DNA of 64,000 nucleotides from Nocardia sp. NRRL S-836 (GTDB taxonomy: Bacteria; Actinomycetota; Actinomycetes; Mycobacteriales; Pseudonocardiaceae): NCBI RefSeq assembly GCF_001279525.1, contig NZ_LGDY01000098.1, positions 1 to 64,000 on the forward strand, given 5' to 3'. Below the pieces are notes generated by a model that saw only the letters and a list, made by a program, of their open reading frames with translations, was not told where the DNA came from and searched no databases. Both the position numbers and the translations under genes were made by a program. This document shows positions 59,329-64,000 of the stretch, piece by piece (position 1 is the stretch's first letter; every line of letters begins with the position of its first letter).

Positions 59329-60186
59329 ATGACCACCGCCGTCATCACCGGCGCGACCCACGGCCTGGGCCGCCTCGTCGCGCTGGAGCTGGCCCGCCGC
59401 GGCTTCTCGCTGGGCGTCATCGCCCGCGACCCCGCCAAGGTCGACGCCCTGCGCGCCGAGATCACCTCCGGGGTCGCGGTCGACGCCTTCGCGGCCGACC
59501 TGTCCTCGCTGTCCGACGTCCGGCGCGTCGCCGAGGCCGTCGACGCCCGCTACGACCGCATCGACGTGCTGGTCGACAACGCCGGTGTGCACGCGTTCAG
59601 CCAACGCGTCACCCCGGACGGGTTCGGCGAGATGACCGCCGTCAACTACCTCGCGCCGTGGGTGCTGACGAACGCCTTGCGCGCCAAGCTGATCGCCTCG
59701 GCACCGGCCCGTGTCGTCACGGTCGCGTCCGAGGCGGCGCGGCACGCCGGTGACCTCGACCCGGCGCGTGACCTCGCGGACACCGGCGCCTACACCCGCC
59801 GCGAGTCGGCGGTGCGGTACGGCCGGACCAAGCTGATGGACATCATGTTCAGCCAGGAGCTGGCCCGGCGGCTGGCCGGTACCGGTGTCACGGCGAACTG
59901 CTGCGACCCCGGCTTCAACGTCACCGGCCTCGGCCGCGAGCTGCCGTTCGCCGGGTTCCTGGAACGGGTGCTGCGGGGGCTGCGGGTCGGCGACCCCGGC
60001 CGGGGTGCCGCGATCATCACCCGGCTGGCCGCCGATCCGGAGTTCGCGAGTCGCACGGGCGGCTACTTCTCGGTCAAGGACGCCGCACCGCTGGACTGCC
60101 CCGAACCCGGCCGGAGCGCGGCCGTGCAACGCGCGCTGTGGGAGGCGACCGAGACCCTGCTGGCCACCGGGCCGCAGCCGGACTAG
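59329..60186 (+). CDS. SDR family oxidoreductase, extended-specificity type
   Basis: 285 aa. Cofactor motif TGATHGLG, VDNAGVH, and the YxxxK pair in YGRTKLMDIM, with the catalytic Ser in VASEAARHAG. It resembles WWOX/retinol-dehydrogenase-like bacterial SDRs. Probably under control of the divergent MarR protein. It ends in a 4-bp CTAG overlap with the convergent epimerase gene. Confidence 0.87.
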   Translation: MTTAVITGATHGLGRLVALELARRGFSLGVIARDPAKVDALRAEITSGVAVDAFAADLSSLSDVRRVAEAVDARYDRIDVLVDNAGVHAFSQRVTPDGFGEMTAVNYLAPWVLTNALRAKLIASAPARVVTVASEAARHAGDLDPARDLADTGAYTRRESAVRYGRTKLMDIMFSQELARRLAGTGVTANCCDPGFNVTGLGRELPFAGFLERVLRGLRVGDPGRGAAIITRLAADPEFASRTGGYFSVKDAAPLDCPEPGRSAAVQRALWEATETLLATGPQPD

Positions 60187-61040
60187 TCGCCTCGCGCGAA
60201 GACCGCCAGCGGGTCGGTGTGCCGGGGCACCCAGCCCAGCTCGGCCCGTGCGCGGGCGGGTGTGAACCGCTGGTCCAGCGCGAACGCGTCCGCGATCGGC
60301 CCCATCCGCCGGCGTGCCTCGTCCAGCGACAGCGACACCGTCTTGCCCTCCAGGCCGGCGCCCCTGCTGATCGCGGTGGCCACCTCGTGCGCGGTCGGGT
60401 CCACCCCGCCGACACCGAGGTACACCGACCCGGCCCGTGCGCCGAGCGCGGCGACGTACAGCTCCGCGAGGTCGTCGACGTGCACGAGCGACCAGTGGTT
60501 GGCGCCGTCGCCGATGTGCGGGATCGCGCCCGCCTCCACCCCCGGCGCGGTGAAGAACGCGTCGATCAGGCGGTTCTCCCCGCCGTACAGCAGGCCCGGC
60601 CTGAGCACGACCGGGCGGCCGGTCGACGCGCGGGCGAGCACGGCCTCCTCGACCGCCTGACGCCAGGCGACGACGGCGGGCGGGTTCCACGGGGCGTCCT
60701 CGTCGGCGACGCCGTCGGTGGAGCCGTGGACCCAGGTGCCGCCGGTGTGGACGTAGGTGCCGGTGCCGACGCCGTCCTGCATGGCGGTCGCGGCGGCGAG
60801 GTCGGCCTCGGCGCCGTCGGCCTGCGCGAGGTGGATGACGGCGTCGGCGCGACCGGCCGCGGCGGTGAGGACGTCCAGTGCGGACAGTCCGCCGTGGACG
60901 GGGACCGCGCCCAGCGCACGCACGACCGCCGCCGAGCCGTCGGTGCGGGCGAGTGCCTCGACCTCGTGCCCGTGGCGGAGCAACGCGGCCACCACCGCCT
61001 TGCCGATGTAGCCGGAAGCCCCGGTGATGAAAACCCTCAT
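60183..61040 (-). CDS. NAD-dependent epimerase/dehydratase family protein
   Basis: 285 aa from the ATG at 61040. Atypical SDR with the NAD-binding start MRVFITGASGYIGKAVV and RPGLLYGGENRLIDAFF. The YxxxK catalytic pair is not evident, as in the NAD(P)-binding atypical group. GAGGACAGG precedes the start. Function unknown; a stress-related reductase is possible. Confidence 0.82.
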   Translation of the reverse strand: MRVFITGASGYIGKAVVAALLRHGHEVEALARTDGSAAVVRALGAVPVHGGLSALDVLTAAAGRADAVIHLAQADGAEADLAAATAMQDGVGTGTYVHTGGTWVHGSTDGVADEDAPWNPPAVVAWRQAVEEAVLARASTGRPVVLRPGLLYGGENRLIDAFFTAPGVEAGAIPHIGDGANHWSLVHVDDLAELYVAALGARAGSVYLGVGGVDPTAHEVATAISRGAGLEGKTVSLSLDEARRRMGPIADAFALDQRFTPARARAELGWVPRHTDPLAVFARGD

Positions 61041-61215
61041 GGCGAGCCTGTCCTCTCGTTCCTCGACTGCACCTCCAGCCTGTTCGTCGCGCTCGGTCAC
61101 GTCCAAGACCTGTTCCGGCCCCGGCGATACCCGTTGGGCATCGCCGGGGCCGGAGGGTGGAGCGGGTCGCGGCGCCTGGAGCCGGGGTCGTCCGGCGTCG
61201 CGACCCGAGTCCCGG

Positions 61216-62067
61216 TCAGGAGTGCGGGCAGGTGTCCCGGTACTCCTCGATCAGGGTGCTGCGGCCCGGTGCCGGGCAGAGGAACTGCTCGTAGCGGGTG
61301 TCGTTGTCGATGAACCGCTTGAGCCACGAGATGCTGTACTTCGCGATCGTCGTGTTGTTCGAGTTCGGCGCGAAGTGCGTGGCGTTGTTCAGCTCCAGGT
61401 ACGCCTTGTCCAGCGTGGACGGCAGCGTCGTGTAGAACGGCTCCGAGTGCGTCGCGACCGGTGCGATGGAGTCGTCCTCCGCGCCGACCACGAGCGTCGG
61501 CACGCGGACCGACGACCAGTTCTTGGTGGTGTGCCACGCCGTCAGGGGGATCGCCGCCTGCAGCGTCGGGCGCTGGCTCGCGGCGCGCAGGGTGCCACCG
61601 CCGCCCATCGAGTGACCCATGACGCCGAGCCGGGTGGCGTCGATGCGGGACCGGACGCTGCTCTGCTGGGTCAGGTAGTCCAGTGCGGCGAGCAGCTGCG
61701 ACGCGCGGCTGTCGGGCTGGTCGTAGATCGTGTTCGTGTCGATCGTGAACACCACGAAGCCCTGCGACGCCAGGCGCGGGCCCAGCCACGAGATGCTGGA
61801 CTGCGTGCCGGTGTAGCCGGGGGAGACGGCCACGGCGCCGAAGGTCCCGGAGGTGGTGCTGGTCGGGTAGTAGATCGTGCCGCCACCGAAGCCGCCGACC
61901 AGGGAGGAGACCGAGGTCTCCGACACGGCGAACGGCCCGCGGAGTGCCTCGATGCTGGAGACGGTCGGCGCGGGGCCGCGCTCGTAGGGGTTGTCGGCCG
62001 CCTGCGCGGCGGTGCCGGTGACGAGCACCAGCGTGAGCGCTAGTGGGATCAGGGTGCGAAGTTGCAC
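61216..62067 (-). CDS. Secreted cutinase / PET-hydrolase-like polyesterase
   Basis: 283 aa from the GTG at 62067, with signal peptide ending AAQA. The mature part is close to Thermobifida cutinase: [10 protein letters not shown] at the N-terminus, [17 protein letters not shown] (oxyanion Tyr about 85), nucleophile Ser153 in GHSMGGGG, W178 in [10 protein letters not shown], Asp199 in AEDDSIAP, His231 in ATHFAPN, and LCP near the end with a second Cys (TCPHS), a likely disulfide. The enzyme should hydrolyse polyesters such as cutin and possibly PET. Confidence 0.92.
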   Translation of the reverse strand: MQLRTLIPLALTLVLVTGTAAQAADNPYERGPAPTVSSIEALRGPFAVSETSVSSLVGGFGGGTIYYPTSTTSGTFGAVAVSPGYTGTQSSISWLGPRLASQGFVVFTIDTNTIYDQPDSRASQLLAALDYLTQQSSVRSRIDATRLGVMGHSMGGGGTLRAASQRPTLQAAIPLTAWHTTKNWSSVRVPTLVVGAEDDSIAPVATHSEPFYTTLPSTLDKAYLELNNATHFAPNSNNTTIAKYSISWLKRFIDNDTRYEQFLCPAPGRSTLIEEYRDTCPHS

Positions 62068-62252
62068 GGCGCTGTACACCTCATTCGGCAGGGGAACTGC
62101 GGGGAACACCTCGACCCTGCAACCACCGCGCACGGGTCCGCATCGGTGCAACCACCGGTCCCGGTAAAAACTTCAGTGGTAAAACTAACGCTGGTAGTTG
62201 AATTTGTCCCACACCCCTTCCGCTGGGCCTCCCACGACGCGAAACTGGCCCG

Positions 62253-64000
62253 ATGCTGCGTGGCCGAGACCGGCAGCGCGTCGCCGTCGACGCGTTGCTC
62301 AGGCGTGCGCGCGTTGGACGCGGAGGGGTGCTCGTGGTGTGCGGCGAGCCCGGCAGCGGCAGGACCGCTCTGCTCGACCACGCCCGGCGCTCCTCCGAGG
62401 CGGTGCTGTGCGTGGACGACGTGCGGGTGCTCGACGACGACCTGCGCCGGCTCGCCGCGGACGTCACCGACACGCAGGCCGCGCTGCTCATCGCCACCGA
62501 CGGGGAGACGTTCGGGCTGCCCGCCGTGGTGCTCGACCCGCTGGACCGCGCGGAGAGCCTGCTCGTGCTGCACGACCTGGTGCCCGGCCTGCCGGGCGCG
62601 CTCGCGGTCGACCTCGCGGACCTCGCGTGCGGCAACCCGCTCGCGCTGGTGGAGCTGGCCCGCTCGCTCACGTCCGACCAGCTCGGTGGCATCGCACCGC
62701 CGCCGGACGGGTTGCCGCGGGACAGCTCGCTGCGCGGCCGGCTGCTGGCCCGGTTCGCCGCGTTGCCGCAGCGGGCGCGTGACGTCGTGGCACTGGCCGC
62801 CGTGGACGAGGAGCTGACGGCCGACGAGCTGGCGCGGCTCACCGGCGACCTGGACGCGGTGACGGAGGCGGGCGCGTTGCTCGACCCGCGCCGGTTGATC
62901 CGCTCGACGCTGTACGCGGGCCTGTCGCCGGCGGTGCGGTTCCAGGCGCACGCGCGGCTGGCCGAGCTGCTGCCGCCGGGACCACGCCGTGCCTGGCACG
63001 CCGCCTGCACCGGCCAGGCCGGCGACGAGCCCGCGGATCAGCTCACCACCAGTGCCGAACGCGCCCGCCGCTGCGGCGACTTCGCCACCGCCGCCCGCGA
63101 TCACGACCGCGCGGCCCGGCTCACCAGCGACCCCGAGCAGAAGGCCCGCCGCCTGCTCAACGCCGCCGCCGACCACTGGGCCCACGGCGCGCCGCACCGG
63201 GCACGGGCCGTCCTGCGCACGGCGTCGCGGCTGACCGACACGACGGAGCTCAAGGCGCTGGTGGACCTGGTCGTCGGCGGCATCGACCTGGGCGAAAGCC
63301 TCCCGGACGTGGCCGCGGATCGGCTGGTCAGGGCCGCGCGGAGCCTCCTCGGCACCCGGCGCGGGCTCGCCGTGGCCGCGCTCGGGTTCGCCGGTGAGGC
63401 GGCGAGCATCGCCGGTGACCACCGCAGGTACAGCGCCATCGCGGAGTTCGCCGCCCGGATCCGCCTCGCCGACGAACCGCCCGCCACCCGGCTCACCCTG
63501 GAGCACCTGGCCGGGATGGCGGCGACGTTCGACGGGCGGCACGACGTGGCGCTGCCGGCGTTGCGCCAGGTCATCGAGCTGGCGCACCAGGTGCCGGGAC
63601 CGCAGGCGCGGATCTGGGCGAGCCAGGCGGCCTACGTGCTGGGCGACGCCGCCGGGTCGCACGAGATGGCCACCGGCGCGGTCACGGCGGCGCGGGAGAG
63701 CGGGTTGACCGCGCTCGTGCCGTGGGCGCTGGTCTACCGGGCGCTGTCGGCACTCCTGCTGGACCAGCACGCCGCCGCCCTCACCGCGGCCACCGAGGGC
63801 GTGCACGCGGCGACCGCGATCGGGCAGCACAACGCCGTGGTCGACCACCTGACGATCCTCGCGCTGCTGGCGGCGTTGCGCGGCGACGCGGAGACGGCGC
63901 TGCACCGCATCGACGCCGCCACCGAGCACATCACCCAGCGCGGGCTCACCCGGCCCGGCACGTTCGGCGCGTGGGCGTTCGCGTGCGTCGACCTCGCGCG
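62253..64000 (+). CDS. ATP-binding LAL/LuxR-type regulator, cut by window end
   Basis: Partial, 582 codons from an ATG at 62253. Walker A GEPGSGRT near residue 36, Walker B region AVLCVDDVRVLDDD, winged-helix-like residues to about 230 and TPR-like repeats from about 250. The start MLRGRDRQRVAVDALL resembles other members. No stop codon or C-terminal helix-turn-helix is in view, so the effector domain is inferred. It faces the cutinase gene over 185 bp and may regulate it. Confidence 0.78.
   Translation, partial: MLRGRDRQRVAVDALLRRARVGRGGVLVVCGEPGSGRTALLDHARRSSEAVLCVDDVRVLDDDLRRLAADVTDTQAALLIATDGETFGLPAVVLDPLDRAESLLVLHDLVPGLPGALAVDLADLACGNPLALVELARSLTSDQLGGIAPPPDGLPRDSSLRGRLLARFAALPQRARDVVALAAVDEELTADELARLTGDLDAVTEAGALLDPRRLIRSTLYAGLSPAVRFQAHARLAELLPPGPRRAWHAACTGQAGDEPADQLTTSAERARRCGDFATAARDHDRAARLTSDPEQKARRLLNAAADHWAHGAPHRARAVLRTASRLTDTTELKALVDLVVGGIDLGESLPDVAADRLVRAARSLLGTRRGLAVAALGFAGEAASIAGDHRRYSAIAEFAARIRLADEPPATRLTLEHLAGMAATFDGRHDVALPALRQVIELAHQVPGPQARIWASQAAYVLGDAAGSHEMATGAVTAARESGLTALVPWALVYRALSALLLDQHAAALTAATEGVHAATAIGQHNAVVDHLTILALLAALRGDAETALHRIDAATEHITQRGLTRPGTFGAWAFACVDLA

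Noticed and set aside
1..64000. tRNA, rRNA, riboswitch, CRISPR, prophage or transposase
   Set aside because: No matching sequence or structure was seen by reading; a covariance-model scan would be needed to exclude small RNAs.

Overview
The window is about 72% GC. It carries BTAD and LAL regulators, a WhiB protein, a mycothiol-type maleylpyruvate isomerase homologue, an F420-reductase-like protein, an EF-hand protein of the calerythrin type and many GTG starts. This fits an actinomycete, most likely of the Pseudonocardiaceae (Lentzea, Saccharothrix or Saccharopolyspora type); the genus is an inference. No rRNA, tRNA, CRISPR array, insertion sequence or phage gene was seen.

Layout. 0.1-5.3 kb: a metzincin-like protein with tandem repeats, a LysR / muconolactone-isomerase / MFS block and a secreted-repeat lipoprotein. 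5.4-13.2 kb: a CHAP-like secreted protein, an AfsR-type BTAD regulator, a small lipoprotein, HNH protein plus LysR, a TDT transporter and an unknown 456-aa protein. 13.2-20.9 kb: an LLM / F420-reductase pair, a DUF1540 protein, YceI with an ABM-like protein, a large LAL regulator and a PucR regulator. 21-28.9 kb: a DesA3-type desaturase with its own reductase, a crotonase with a bicovalent flavoprotein, a sulfite-oxidase-like / flavin-reductase / zinc-ribbon module, and an RHH-VOC-MFS operon.

29.3-41.9 kb is an aromatic-carotenoid (isorenieratene-type) cluster: a glycosyltransferase, split lycopene cyclase (crtYc, crtYd), crtT, crtU, a further FAD oxidoreductase, an Fe-S photolyase, a B12-binding MerR (CarH-like) with a WhiB partner, a Rieske DUF5914 protein, crtB, and divergent crtE-crtI. 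GGPP would be made by CrtE, condensed by CrtB, desaturated by CrtI, cyclised by CrtYc/Yd and aromatised by CrtU. CarH/WhiB and the photolyase suggest light control.

41.9-50.9 kb: MFS, a mycothiol-type enzyme, and a two-component system facing a four-gene envelope operon with metal-handling features (the least explained system in the window), then a TetR/SDR pair with twin operators. 50.9-64 kb: an EF-hand protein, a bis-MGD oxidoreductase, an unknown protein, a three-gene signalling unit (kinase, degenerate kinase, response regulator), a lipoprotein, a MarR/SDR pair with twin palindromic operators, an epimerase, a PET-hydrolase-like cutinase, and an ATPase regulator cut by the window end.

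A recurring oddity is in-frame or junctional tandem repeats. There is a chain of four 13-codon GTGA-coupled mini-ORFs after crtU, a 45-bp repeat that triplicates a start codon in the signalling unit, and long low-complexity inserts between domains of a LAL regulator and a histidine kinase.
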